From contig CM059576.1 in the NCBI GenBank assembly GCA_030386875.1, positions 14,698,058-14,762,057 on the forward strand: a stretch of 64,000 bases of DNA, in the 5' to 3' direction. The DNA is from Morinoia aosen (taxonomy: Eukaryota > Arthropoda > Malacostraca > Amphipoda > Talitridae). A program made the translations under genes and the position numbers. This document shows positions 22,435 through 33,918 of this stretch, piece after piece. The notes below the pieces were generated by a model. That model saw only the letters and a list, made by a program, of their open reading frames with translations. It did no database searches and was not told where the DNA came from. Position 1 is the stretch's first letter, and every line of letters starts with the position of its first letter.

Positions 22435-22660
22435 TCCAATAATTCATGGATCTATGATTAGATGAAATTCTTTCATATACGTAATTCGTTTCACTTTAGT
22501 CTGCTTCTCGCTGTCTGCAAGGCTCGGTCTGCATCTCCTACAAGTAGAATAATACAAAATTTACCCTAACAACTGAACAAAAAGTTTGTTTTACATTATT
22601 TTGCTGCTATTATTCTATTTTACAGCTGTTTTACACAGGGATTTTGTCATATACCGCAAC
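22435..22660 (+). repeat. Second copy of the 250-bp dispersed duplication
   Basis: Direct counterpart of 20350-20600, ending just before the 11-bp tandem array starts at 22669. Confidence 0.6.
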
Positions 22661-22668
22661 TACCCTAA

Positions 22669-24428
22669 CATTCACACAATAACCACACAATAACCACGCA
22701 ATAACCCCACAATAACCACCCAATAAAAACACAATACCCACAAAAAACACACCATACTCACACAATAACCATACAATAACTCAACAATAAAAACACGATA
22801 GTAACACAATAACCCCTCAATAACCAGACAATATCCACACAATAACCACACACTAACCATAAAGTAACCACATGCAAAACACACACTAACCACACAATCA
22901 CCAAACAATAACCACACACTAACCAAACGCTAACCACACAATGAAAACACGATAGCCACACACTAACCAAAAAACTCTAACCACACAATAACCTCACAAT
23001 TACCCCGCATGTACCACACAATAATCATACAATTTGGCCCCATAATAACCACACAATACCCCAAAATTATCACACAATGACTACACGACAACCACTAATA
23101 ACACACAACAAACCCACAATAAGCACACAATACCCCTACAACAACCACACAATAACATCACAATATCCACACAATAACCCCACAAGAACCACACAATAAC
23201 CCCACAAGAACCAAGCAATAACCTCACAATAACCACACTATAACCACATAAGAACCACACAATAACGACACAATACCCCGAAATTATCACACAGTGACCA
23301 CACAATAACCACCTAATAACACACAATAAGCCCACAACAACCACTCAATAACCCCACAATATCCACACAATAACCCCACAAGAACCACAATAGTAGCCCC
23401 ACAAAAATCTCGCCAAAAGCACACAATAACCACACAATAACCACACGATAACCACAGAAAATCCACACGATAACCACACACTTACCACACAGCAGCCGCA
23501 CAATAACCACACAATAATCACACATTAACCAAATGATAACCACAGAATAACCACAGAATAACCACACACACACCACACAGTAACCACACAATAACCACTC
23601 AATAATCACACAATTACCACACAATAACCACTCAATAAACACACACTAACCACACCAGAACCACACAATGAAAACATGATAACCACGCGATAACCACACA
23701 ATGACCACTCAATAAACACACTTTAACAACAAAATATGCCCACAATAACCACAAAATAACCACACAATAACCCCACAATAACCCCAAAATAACTCCACAA
23801 TAACCACACAATACCCACACAATAACCACACATTAAACCCACAATAACCCGACAATAACAACACAATAACCACAGAATAACCGCACAATAACCTCACAAT
23901 AACCCCTCATTAGCCACACAATAACCCCACAATAACCACACGATAACTGCACAACAACTACACCATAACCCAACAATAACCCCACAATAACCTCACAATA
24001 ACCCCTCATTAGCCACACAATAACCCCACAATAACCACACAATAACCACAAAATAACCGCACAATAACTACACCATAACCAAACAATAACCACACAATAA
24101 CCCCCCAATAACCACACCATAACCCCACATTAACAAGACAATAACCCCACAATGAACACACAATCCCCACACAATAACCCCCCAATAACCACACCATAAC
24201 CCCACATTAACAAGACAATAACCCCACAATAAACACACAATCCCCACACAATAACCCCACAATAACGCCACGATAACCACACCATAACCACACAATAACC
24301 ACACAATAACAACGCAATAACCACACGATAACCAGAAAATAACCCCACCATAATCACACCTTAATCCCACAATAACGCCACAATAACCACACCATAACCA
24401 CACAGTAACCACACCATGACCCTACAAT
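22669..24428. repeat. 11-bp tandem array, about 150-160 degenerate copies
   Basis: The core unit is CCACACAATAA (plus strand), with many point variants and occasional 9-10 or 12-bp units. The minus-strand frames that this creates (repeats of VWLLCGYCVVI type) are an artefact of a stop-free 33-bp frame cycle. It does not resemble the insect telomere unit TTAGG. Confidence 0.92.
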
Positions 24429-24547
24429 AATTATTGTTCCAGACGCTTCTCTTCGGACCAGCGATCGAACTAGTTCTTTGTTTTGTACAACTGCTTCCAT
24501 GTATGAACTCTTTGCAGATGGTCTGTACCTTTTTTTTCAAGAAATGT

Positions 24548-25036
24548 TTGTTGGTACGAGTCAAATGTGCTGTTACATTATAATCCTTGTGTTAGTATAT
24601 CTTCTAGCGGTCCTGGAATGTTTGTCGTTACGAGTCAAATGTTACGTTATAATACTAGTGTTAGCATATCTTCAAGCGGTCCTGGAATGTTTGTTGTTAC
24701 TAGTCAAATGTTACGTTATAATACTTGTGTTAGTATATCTTCAAGCGGTCCTGGAATGTTTGTTGTTACGAGTCAAATGTTACGTTATAATACTTGTGTT
24801 AGTACATCTTCAAGCGGTCCCGGAATGTTTGTTGTTACGAGTCAAATGTTACGTTATAATACTTGTGTTAGTATATCTTCAAGCGGTCCTGGAATGTTTG
24901 TTGTTACGAGTCAAATGTTACGTTATAATACTTGTGTTAGTATATCTTCAAGCTGTCCTGGAATGTTTGTTGTTACGAGTCAAATGTTACGTTATAATAC
25001 TTGTGTTAGTATATCTTCTAGCGGTCCTGGAATGTT
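24548..25036. repeat. 69-bp tandem array, 7 copies
   Basis: Unit: GGAATGTTTGTTGTTACGAG, TCAAATGTTACGTTATAATA, CTTGTGTTAGTATATCTTCA, AGCGGTCCT. Successive GGAATGT blocks lie at 24615, 24684 and 24753. As 69 is divisible by three, two plus-strand frames stay open, one of 23-residue units containing CYVIILVLVYLQAVLECLL and one containing TSQMLRYNTCVSISSSGPG. I see no evidence that either is translated. Confidence 0.88.
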
Positions 25037-25039
25037 CTA

Positions 25040-26184
25040 CAACTTCGGTGTCTAGACTTAGTGCGCACTTACGCAAGTGAGTCTGGCTCGGTTAGTCTGA
25101 CATCATTGTCGTGAGTGTGTGTGACTCACGCACTATCCTTGTGTGTTCTCAATTTATATTCAGAAAAATTATAGAACGGAACTTCGTCGTCCTACATGCC
25201 CCAATAATTTTAACACATTTTACATAATTCATTATGGTTCCATATACAGATCTAACAAATGAACCTGCAAACATAAATGTAGACAATCATTAAACAATAC
25301 AATCTTTTATCTTCGTAGAAATATCTTAATAAAATTAAAGGGTAATAGGACCAAGCAAGAATCAATCAGTCTACAAGGTGATCTTTCTTCTATTCAGATC
25401 TTTATATTCGCTCTCGTGATGCTACTTTGTTTCTAACTCATCTCTAGTTTCATATAATTAGGCACTTGTAGAGAAACTTCGCTAACAACTTTACTGCGCG
25501 TTCCACAGCTTGGGTATGCGGGGGATATTTCAAACATTGATAAGATTCTCTCGTTTAGATGAAATGTCAACTTTCATCACGAGTGAATTGCTTCGTTATG
25601 AGATGTTCAGTGGCCGTTACCGATTACCCATCAATCAAGTTGGTACAATCGTCACACTAAACATGCAATGTAGGTAACTCGAAAGATCGCATCAGAGGTC
25701 CACAACTTTTAGAAAAGAATGACAATTTCATATCCTCGTTCGACCTAACTCCCTGATGTGAGGTCTCTCATCAATTAGCGTACCTTGTAATATGTGTTCG
25801 CATTTCCTGCAGCGCGCATTTCTCGTGACAGCAGGTAGAACATTATTTTGAGCATAATCACTTAGCTTTGCTGAGAGTTAACGAGTTAAATCCATGTTTT
25901 GCACCTTTTCGAACGCTTGAACCTTTTCGAACACATTGGGGCATTTATGCACATCTCAAAATTTGCTATTTATATTAATAGCTTCAGAGATGTATACTAT
26001 ATCAACATCCGTGTTATCAGTTGAGTATCACAAATAACTGTTATCCCAATAACTGAGCTGACGCTAGAAGTAGAAGCTCGTAGCGAATTATGTGAAGCTC
26101 GTCTCCTGTCGTCTCTCCGCCCCGATTCATTCGGTACAGCAATGTCAACTGAACCGATGGACATTTTCTTCGCATTTTGATGAT
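25040..26184. other. No recognisable feature
   Basis: A short imperfect palindrome with GTGAGT/ACTCAC blocks lies at 25075-25135. No coding island or shared repeat was found. Confidence 0.45.
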
Positions 26185-26493
26185 CTAGCATGAAAGTGCG
26201 TTCAGAATTAGGCGCTTTCTTTTCTGCAGAATATAGCACGCTCGGAATTTACATTGAGCCTTGTGTGATTTCATCAGAACTTGATTCTTGTTATGGCAAG
26301 AAAAACAGATCACCAATGTGTTTAACGGAACCCGACGGAAGTGAAGCTTCATTCGGAAATTCTGCTTGCGATCGTTTTGCAAATGTCTTTTAAAAATGGG
26401 TCTTTCTTTGTTGTACGTTTCATCGTTTTTTTCTAAAACATCTTCATACGTAGGCGACTGTGTGCACTTGAGCTCGGAAACAAAACCAAACAT
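26185..26493 (-). other. Open frame with a Cys/His motif vaguely like a DM domain
   Basis: The 102-codon minus-strand frame begins MFGFVSELKC. Residues 63-86 read CFSCHNKNQVLMKSHKAQC then KFRAC, giving C-x2-C, then HK-x2-C-x4-C. The doublesex/DMRT DM domain has the same right half, but its spacing between the second Cys and the His is one residue longer and it has further cysteines that are absent here. A second frame (25997-26239) overlaps its end after a CTGCAG. It could be a broken zinc-binding exon or chance. Confidence 0.2.
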
Positions 26494-26760
26494 GGGGGAA
26501 TAAATGAGGTACGCGTAGCAGCAGCGACACTCATGTTGAGAGTATTGCTAGCAGCTAACTGCCATATCGCGTCACGCTTCCGCCCTTCTCGTTCTCAAGT
26601 GTCGCTGAGTAGCGGCTGAGTATCAATGGCTGAGTATCAATGATCAAATCAAACGCTAGAGGGAGTGGCTGAGTATCATTCACATGAAACTTTCACAGGA
26701 ATGTACGTCATAGGAGTTCCCAGGCCCTAGTTACACCCGAGCTCTATAGGCCTTGTTTAC

Positions 26761-26912
26761 CTCTCGTATCGTGCCCAGGTAACATTGCTTGAGTACAGCG
26801 ACCACACTGCAGGCCCGACCCTGATTTGCAGCGTCAGCGATCCACGCCAACTGCTGCGCCACCACAGGGTCCAAACCTGCGCAGGAAGCGTGGCACGCAA
26901 GCGCTGTGTCTA
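26761..26912 (-). CDS. Candidate minus-strand exon, unidentified
   Basis: Read on the minus strand, an acceptor (GTGAAATACATAACAG) and a donor (GAGAG/GTAAAC) bound 152 nt. The frame gives DTALACHASCAGLDPVVAQ, then QLAWIADAANQGRACSVVA and VLKQCYLGTIRE, and exits in phase 0. The composition is strongly protein-like and the local GC content is higher than around it. I do not recognise the protein, and no partner exons were found. Confidence 0.35.
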
Positions 26913-27864
26913 CTGTTATGTATTTCACTACATAACTGCGTACCATGGAAATTCCCCCCCCCATAACGATTGGACAGCAGGTTTGACGCATGCCCTGACT
27001 CGAAACACATCGTGATAACAAATCAGCAAGTTCAGCAAAACCTCAGCAGAAAGCGGTGCTGTACAAAGCGGAACGACTCTGCGACCGTCGGGAACCTTAA
27101 CTGCTTCCCAGCGACCGAGGCAGAGGTGGCGACGAGGGCTCGGCAGTAGCGGCGAGGGCGATTACTCATAGGGTCGCTACCAACGTCTTTTGAGGATAGC
27201 TGCGGCAATAGCTTCTACATAAGCTCGTACCGAGAATTAGGAGGATTCATTCTTGTATCCGAATTGGTCTCAGAAGGGTCTCTTCGGTGCCACCTATTCT
27301 TTAACTCTAATTTGAACTCAGTTGGGCACACTGAGATTGTTATTGTATAATTTACCATTGTGACTTCATTCCTCAGACCGAAAAATCCAATATAACGTAA
27401 ACAAGAGACCTTTTATTTTATATCGACACCATCACCGCTGCTTTCTCCAATTTCTCCAAAGTTGTGTGGACGGTATTGTAAATTATTTTATCATCATTAG
27501 CATTTGCTGGTTCTAATCTGTCTCACGTCATGTGTGGTGTTCATCAATCATTAAAACAGTAAATGTGTGGCCATGCATAATGAGTGTTTAAAAACCTGTT
27601 ATAGAAACATCTTTATTTGAAGGTCGATCATGAAAATTATCCATAAATTAGGACAATCCATATTCAATCAGAAAATAAACGACGACCATAAATAACACTA
27701 CTCAGCCACTGCAAGGCTATTTAAAATACTATGAATAAAAAATCATATTAAATGTATAATTTACTAGGTATTTGAAACTTTGGATGCATCTCGGAATCTA
27801 GAAATAGAGCGGGTGTTCCACAAAAATGTCCCCAACTTTTTAATTTATTATATCTTCGCTTTAA

Positions 27865-28762
27865 CCCAGTTGAAAATCAGCGCAGTTTTTTGGCAATGGC
27901 GTCGCAGCGCAGTGGTCGCTACGTCCGCTTTAGGGACGACAATCTTTGCCGAGGCTGTCGGCGGCACTCGCGAGAACGTCTGCTTAGATCTGCCTAGAAC
28001 TGTTCTACATTTTTATGCGGCTTACGTTAATGCAAAATCCTTGTACCATTTTAAAATCGGTTATCAAAAATATATAATTGCAAAGAACAAATTAAACCTC
28101 AGGAATATTCCTCATTCTCCATTCTACGAGAGTTATCTCTCTTCAACAGAAACCTTTGTCACAAATGTTTTTCCTACCATCGTCCACCCTAGGACTCCTT
28201 CCGAGAGTGTCACATCTAAATGACCCTCTCAATTTTCGACTTTCTCCACATTTTCATTTACCACCGATCGTACTCAATATCTATAAAGCCCCTTAAATGG
28301 GCATATACATTTCAATAAATACAGTAATTTATATTTTTTGCAAAAATAACGTGAATAAACATAAACTAATGCATAACACAACAAAAACACGTAAAATTAC
28401 ATGTAAAATATTTGTGCTATGTAGCTAGGTAATCAGACTATTATTAAAATGTTGAAATACAATACAAATAATATTTGAGGGCTAACTAAAGTGAATGTAC
28501 GGGCGCACATCAGCAGAAGCACATCTGGTACTGCCTGTTTACGACCGAGGCATTTACTGCTGCGCACGACGAAGGCCAACAGAGAACTATCTGCTTCAAT
28601 TCGACTGTAGACAATTACTGCTGAGGTCTGCCAAAAAACGCTATTAGAATTGACGCTCATGCATTTAGTCTGCGGTGAACTGCCAGAATTCGCCTTAAAA
28701 CTGCGATCACTGCGAAAAACTGCCAAAATTCTCCCGCGCAACTGCGCTGATTTTCAACTGGG
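27865..28762 (-). mobile_element. Inverted-repeat element family C, copy 2, complete (898 bp)
   Basis: Both ends carry CCCAGTTGAAAATCAGCG as a perfect terminal inverted repeat of more than 20 bp. Comparison with the other arm of the enclosing foldback shows the empty site: CTATAAATTAAC became CTTTAA, insertion, AAATTAAC, so the duplication is AA or a diverged TAA. The left flank reads TTAA, which could point to piggyBac, but the right TTAA is 3 bp away; a TAA/TWA duplication would fit PIF/Harbinger. No transposase is visible, so it is a non-autonomous element. Confidence 0.75.
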
Positions 28763-29130
28763 AAATTAACGTATTTTACTTAACAGTGAACGATTTACTG
28801 AAAACAGAGAAAAACTGATTGTTCAGAGGAAAAGTTTTTAAAACAATATTGATATTCTTCTTCATTTTGTAATTTCCAAAAAACATACATAACAAAAACT
28901 CAAAAGAGTGTAAAATCATTACCTTAAGTAAAGTTTAAATGAATGAAGTAATTTAGCATCCTGCGACAAACCCTTCATTTCTCTCAGGGCAAGTATTACT
29001 TCTAGCCACCATTGAGCGACGAGTTTTGTGCATTATTTCATTTCTTTCAGTTCTTGAAACACAATTCGGGGTAGAAGAATTATTAGTGATGGCGGTGATA
29101 CATAATTGGTGGTAAGTAGGATACAACATT

Positions 29131-31830
29131 TAAACAAACAAACAAACAATTTATTTACCACAGGTGATACAGAGATAAAATGTTTCTTAAGTCTAGTACA
29201 ATGGTCAAATTTGAGTATAGCTACCTGTGGGCCCGAATAAGTTCAGTGACTTCTAGGGCATCCTACCATCAAGGTTAGTCTTAGGAGTACAATAATGTTT
29301 AACCTAATTCACTTAAACTAGAGACGTATTAGACTGATCAATGAGATAATTAACTCGAAATTAGATACTTCATTTCACAATATAGTTCATATGGACTTGA
29401 TTTAACAGTATAGTCGACAAACGATTCAAGAACAGACTGAAGATCGGCGAAATTAACCAAGGCGAATTACATTATTAGGACCAGTTATGTAGGTGACAAG
29501 GTTTGACTCTGTGATCTTACACGACTAGTAATCTGATAGGAAGTGAGACTCAAGATTATTTTTGAATACCTTATAAGAATTACTTTCACGGATCTCCGCA
29601 GGTATTGAGTTCCAAGTTTTAGTTCCAACGAAGAGGATACTGTGTTGTGACCGAGCCTTTGAGTAATAAGGAAGCATGAATTTACTTCTATTTCGGGTTA
29701 AATGGTCGTGATGACCAGTTTGCGCAGTTAATAGTTGTTTTAGGCTATTGTCGCCATCATTTGTTAATGTTTTGTAAATGAAATTGCAAATGGAGATTTT
29801 GTAGAGATCCGAGAGCTTAAGTATTCGTAAATTTTTGAATGAGTCATTTGTGTGAGCATTATATTCTAGATTCTTTACCGCTCTTATGGCTCTTTTTTGC
29901 AGGGTAAAAATTTTGTTGGTTTTATTTTTATCAGTTCCGTACCATGCTTCTATTCCGTATTGCAAGTATGGTGAAATGAGCGTTCGGTAGAGCATTTGTA
30001 AGGCTGTTTCAGGCAGGAAATTTTTAACTTTATTTAGGATTCCGATAGATTTTGATAATTTAGAACTTATATGAGCGATGTGCTCTTTAAAGGTTAGATG
30101 TTTGTCTATTATGATGCCCAGGAATTTACTTGAGATGGTTTCTTCGATTTCACCTTCGCCAATTTGAATGCGTGGGAGAGATATATTTTTCTTGTATGAG
30201 AATGTAATATGTTTTGTTTTATCGATATTAAGGCTTATTTTATTAGCTTTAAGCCACAATGAAACCTTATGAAGTTCATTATTTATACGCTCCGCCATCC
30301 TAGCGGGATTTTGGTCTGGAAGGACCGCAGAAAGGGTACTGTCATCGGCAAAGAGTATGAATTTGAAGAATGATGTAGATTGAATGATATCATTGATAAA
30401 GATTAGAAATAGGAGAGGCCCAAGGACAGATCCTTGTGGAACTCCATGGCTAATTGTCTGTGGGTCTGATTTTGCGTCGTCAATGACAACGTATTGTTTC
30501 CGATTTGCTAAGTATGATCTGAACCAATCATGGGCAGCCCCTCGAATGCCATAACAATGTAGTTTCGAGAGTAATACGTTATGGTCCACACAATCGAATG
30601 CTTTTCGAAAGTCAAGAAATACGGAGAAAACAAGCTTTCCTTCATCTATATTAGAATAAAGGTATTGCAAATGATTTAATACCGCTTGTGTCGTAGATTT
30701 CTTAGAACGAAAACCGTATTGTTTGTCGTAGAGGAAAGATTTTTGTTCAAAATACGAATACACTTTTTTATACACAATTTTCTCGAATATTTTGCTAATA
30801 ATTGGTAGTACAGAGATAGGTCTATAATTGTTAATGCAGTTTTTGTCACCATTTTTAAAAATAGGGGTGACTCTCGCAACTTTGAAAGAGTTGGGGAAGA
30901 TACCTTGAGAAAGGGATTGGTTGATAATATAAGATATGCACGGTGCTATTATATCAGCTATAGCCTTAAGAACTTTAGCCGAAAAAGTTTTCAATCCACT
31001 TGATTTATTTTTCAAGTTGTTTATGCACGTAATTACATCGGAGGGATTAGTTGGCGTGAAAAAGAAAGAGTTAGGTTCACGGACATGGTCCATGTATTGC
31101 AAGTGGTCTCTGGGTTCACTGAAGACACTATCGGCTATATTTTTTCCTATGTTTACAAAAAAGTTGTTAAACACAGTTGCAATATCTTTTTTCTCGTGGT
31201 ATTTTACATTTTCGTGAACGACGGACTCAATTGTTTTCGTAGTATTATTATTCGGTTTATAGCATGAATTAAGCAGGCGCCAAGTTTTTTTAATATCAGT
31301 TTTGTATTCAGTAAATTTGCGCGTGAAGTAGTCTCGTTTTGAGGTTCGTATTTGATTTGTCACATGATTCCTGAATCGGTTATACGTTACTTTAGATATT
31401 CGCCCTTCGTATAGTAAGGCTAGGTACGCTTGACGTTTCTTTATATTGATCACGATATCTTCAGTAATCCAGGGCTTTTGTCTATTTTTCGGCGTAATTG
31501 TGCGGGTGATTATTGGGCAACACTGGTTGTATGCGGTCGTTATAATTTCAGTTAAATTTAGTATTGCTTCATCAATGTTTATCGCATTATTGTCCCGTTC
31601 ATAGATGTCTAATGATGGCATTAATTCTTCTAGAACAGTTCGCATTGTTCCCAAGTTGTATTCGTTTACACAACGAAATGAATAAGTATCAGCCTGTGGG
31701 CTGGGACAAGGATTATAGACATTTTTCTTGATGAGAAACACCGGGAAATGGTCAGATAAGTCAGAAGTTATTATTCCGGTAAGAAAATCAGTCGGAACAT
31801 GCGAAATTATTTTCAACTGTACACCTAGGT
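29131..31830 (-). mobile_element. Non-LTR retrotransposon (CR1/Jockey-like LINE), 5'-truncated
   Basis: The element runs on the minus strand from within its endonuclease domain to a short-repeat tail of four TTTG units near 29131-29150. It carries the reverse transcriptase frame at 29525-31828 and a 3' UTR of about 390 bp. The 3' UTR and C-terminal coding part match the second copy at 35895-36682. The first part of the APE-type endonuclease is missing; only its last motif (SDHFPVF) remains. The 5' junction lies near 31830, where similarity to the enclosing foldback arm stops. No target duplication was identified. Confidence 0.85.
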
Positions 31831-31882
31831 ATTGAGAAATGAAGAACACCAGTTCTGTTTTTAAAACTTTTTCATTGAACAA
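29525..31882 (-). CDS. LINE reverse transcriptase, endonuclease domain truncated
   Basis: An uninterrupted 785-codon frame. Residues 43-49 (SDHFPVF) are the last motif of an APE-type endonuclease. The reverse transcriptase spans about 335-600: FKVARVTPIFKNGDK and NNYRPISVLP (about 334-360), VFLDFRKAFDCVDH (421-434, first catalytic Asp), HGVPQGSVLGPLLF (479-492) and the catalytic FADD (511-514). The C-terminal part has LQKRAIRAVKNL and FKNLRILKLSDLYK, as in CR1/Jockey-type elements. About the first 17 residues (MFNEKVLKTELVFFISQ) come from the flanking foldback arm and not from the LINE, so the start codon is accidental. The intact frame suggests a fairly recent insertion, but without its endonuclease it should not be autonomous. 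Confidence 0.9.
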   Translation of the reverse strand: MFNEKVLKTELVFFISQYLGVQLKIISHVPTDFLTGIITSDLSDHFPVFLIKKNVYNPCPSPQADTYSFRCVNEYNLGTMRTVLEELMPSLDIYERDNNAINIDEAILNLTEIITTAYNQCCPIITRTITPKNRQKPWITEDIVINIKKRQAYLALLYEGRISKVTYNRFRNHVTNQIRTSKRDYFTRKFTEYKTDIKKTWRLLNSCYKPNNNTTKTIESVVHENVKYHEKKDIATVFNNFFVNIGKNIADSVFSEPRDHLQYMDHVREPNSFFFTPTNPSDVITCINNLKNKSSGLKTFSAKVLKAIADIIAPCISYIINQSLSQGIFPNSFKVARVTPIFKNGDKNCINNYRPISVLPIISKIFEKIVYKKVYSYFEQKSFLYDKQYGFRSKKSTTQAVLNHLQYLYSNIDEGKLVFSVFLDFRKAFDCVDHNVLLSKLHCYGIRGAAHDWFRSYLANRKQYVVIDDAKSDPQTISHGVPQGSVLGPLLFLIFINDIIQSTSFFKFILFADDSTLSAVLPDQNPARMAERINNELHKVSLWLKANKISLNIDKTKHITFSYKKNISLPRIQIGEGEIEETISSKFLGIIIDKHLTFKEHIAHISSKLSKSIGILNKVKNFLPETALQMLYRTLISPYLQYGIEAWYGTDKNKTNKIFTLQKRAIRAVKNLEYNAHTNDSFKNLRILKLSDLYKISICNFIYKTLTNDGDNSLKQLLTAQTGHHDHLTRNRSKFMLPYYSKARSQHSILFVGTKTWNSIPAEIRESNSYKVFKNNLESHFLSDY

Positions 31883-32062
31883 TTAGTTTTTCTACCTCTT
31901 TTAGTGAATCGATCATTGCAAACTGGTTATTCAACCGAATTTCAATAACTTAAATTATTCGAAAAACCAATTCACTACGTTGTAAAATAAACAATTAAAA
32001 TATGTTAATTTATAGCGAAGATATAATCAATTAAAAAGTTGGGGGCATTTTTGTGGGACATT

Positions 32063-33918
32063 CGGTATATGTACAGCCATGTGTGCCATGTGCACATCTC
32101 AGTACTGCTATACCCTGTCCTAGACATACAACTGCAGCATCATTGTCTGCCTTTCACTGCCCCGAGCTGCTCACACAGCTGCTCCAAACCTGCCATTTGA
32201 ACTCCAGTCAAATGCTTGCCATTTGCCAGCTCCGGTAAATGGCCGCTGCAGGGGCTCGCTCTTGCTCTAGTGTGAAACAGCTTCGACGGCGCAGATACGG
32301 CTGTTGCAACAGCTTCATTTGTGGCATGTCTCTTGGAACAGCTTAAACGCTTCAATGCCGACACTCGATACAGCTCCAATGGTGAAGTTCTGATTATTGA
32401 AGCAGCTTAGGTGATGAAACTCCAAATTTTGAAACATCTTTTACAGTTGAATGCTAGACTGTTGAAATAGCGTGAGTGTTTCGCAGCTATTGAAAACACT
32501 TTATGCATCAAATGGACATCTTTTGATATTTCCTTGATTTTGTGAATGCATTTCGGGTCATTTTGGTCAAATGTAGTGGTATATATTGCACTTTATTTTG
32601 AAACTTTGTATACTATGTGACATATTTTGTTGTAATTTGAATTTTCGTATCAGGATATGTTGGATATTCTCAGCGTTTTGGCTGCGACGTGCGCCACCGG
32701 TGGCCACGGAGGAGATTTTCATATCGCTGCTGACCGACCAGTAGTCACGAACTCTATTTGAATAACCAAAACTAAATGAAGGCGCCATTCAGTTCATGTT
32801 TGCTACTTTCAAAATTGCTAACTACAATTTACTGCAATTTTGAGTTGAAAATTAAACTTTAGTTCTTCCTGCCGCAGTAGACATAGAGGAGTTGAACTTA
32901 AGGTTTGGAATCTCTTTTGCACCTTTTGACTTTCCTTTGCAAAATATCAATTAATGAAACCACACCGGAGCATTCCTGAAGTGCAAATGACATTTAGGGC
33001 AACCATAAGTATTTTCACCTCTAAAACACACACCTTTTACGGTGAGACATAATTTTCCCCCATAAAAACATTTCTTGTGGTATGAGCAAATCATTTTCTC
33101 TGTAAGCAGATTACTTAGACGGTTACAAATGTTTTTCAAACATAAAATTTGTAACTGGAATTCAATGACATGAAATTAACGAGCTTATGAGTAAAAATCT
33201 AATTTTCTTCTTCACGGATATTTTTTGGACATCGTTTAAGTAATATTTCTTATTTTTATTAAAAAAAATTATACCTTCAAAATTGGCGAAATTAGTGTTC
33301 CTAAGTCAATCTGAAATTAATTTAAAGCCAAATACGAAATTAAAATACGCCTGATCTCATGAGTTACAGCGTGAGGAATTGAGAATTCATGCTATAAGGC
33401 TATGTTCTTTACTTTAGGAAGCTTAAGTCTATGTTGGGCTAAATACCTCATTTCATGAGGCAGAATACTTCATTTTAGAGGGTTGAAGGCTTCATTTTCA
33501 CTGCCTAAAGAATTTCACGGGTATCCTTGTTTATAAAGAGTAATTCTGATTTTCTACCCCAAACATATTTGGGTTACTTTATAAGCTCGAAGAAGAAATG
33601 TTTTAGTGACGAATGGGATTCTCTTCTAATTTTTTAACATAAATATTTGTTGTGTCTTTACAGAAATATGATTTCTTGTATGTCAGCACTAAAATTTGTT
33701 TTCCATTGCGTCCATGTCCAGAGATAAGTCAAATTTCTTTTGCATTCACACACATTTCTCTACGATATGTTCTTCTTCACTCCTCACACTCGGCCATCTC
33801 GCCTCCTTTCGGCCGGTGGCAGAAAATTACAAAATTACCGCAAATACTGAATCAAGCATACTTAGATGCTTCGTTTTGACGCTTCTGGTAGCAAAAAAGA
33901 AACTTCTCATCTAAATAT
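32063..33918. other. No supported feature
   Basis: A minus-strand frame at 32951-33139 has a CPKC pair, CFYGGKLCL and GENTYG stretches, but no family fits well enough to name. The remainder has no coding island or shared repeat that I can support. Confidence 0.4.

Larger units (their letters stand above)
27803..32062. mobile_element. Foldback element with long inverted arms, interrupted by two later insertions
   Basis: The outer ends are inverted copies: the left has GTGTTCCACAAAAATGTCCC followed by CAACTTTTTAATT and ATTATATCTTCGCT; the right, reversed, has the same. The match resumes past the family C insertion: AAATTAACRTATTTTA (28763 and near 31995), then GAAAAACTRATTGTTCA and a shared TTCTTCATTT. 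Arms therefore reach about 150-250 bp. The left arm is split by the family C element at 27865-28762, and the right arm is adjoined at about 31830 by the LINE. Removing both leaves an element of roughly 0.6-0.7 kb. Superfamily not determined; no clear target duplication. Confidence 0.6.

Noticed and set aside
22669-24428. Many minus-strand open frames rich in VWLLCGYC
   Set aside because: They are produced by the 11-bp tandem array, whose 33-bp frame cycle has few stops on that strand.
32951-33139. piggyBac C-terminal zinc-finger remnant (CPKC, WFH)
   Set aside because: The spacing after the second Cys pair is too short and no other piggyBac block is nearby.
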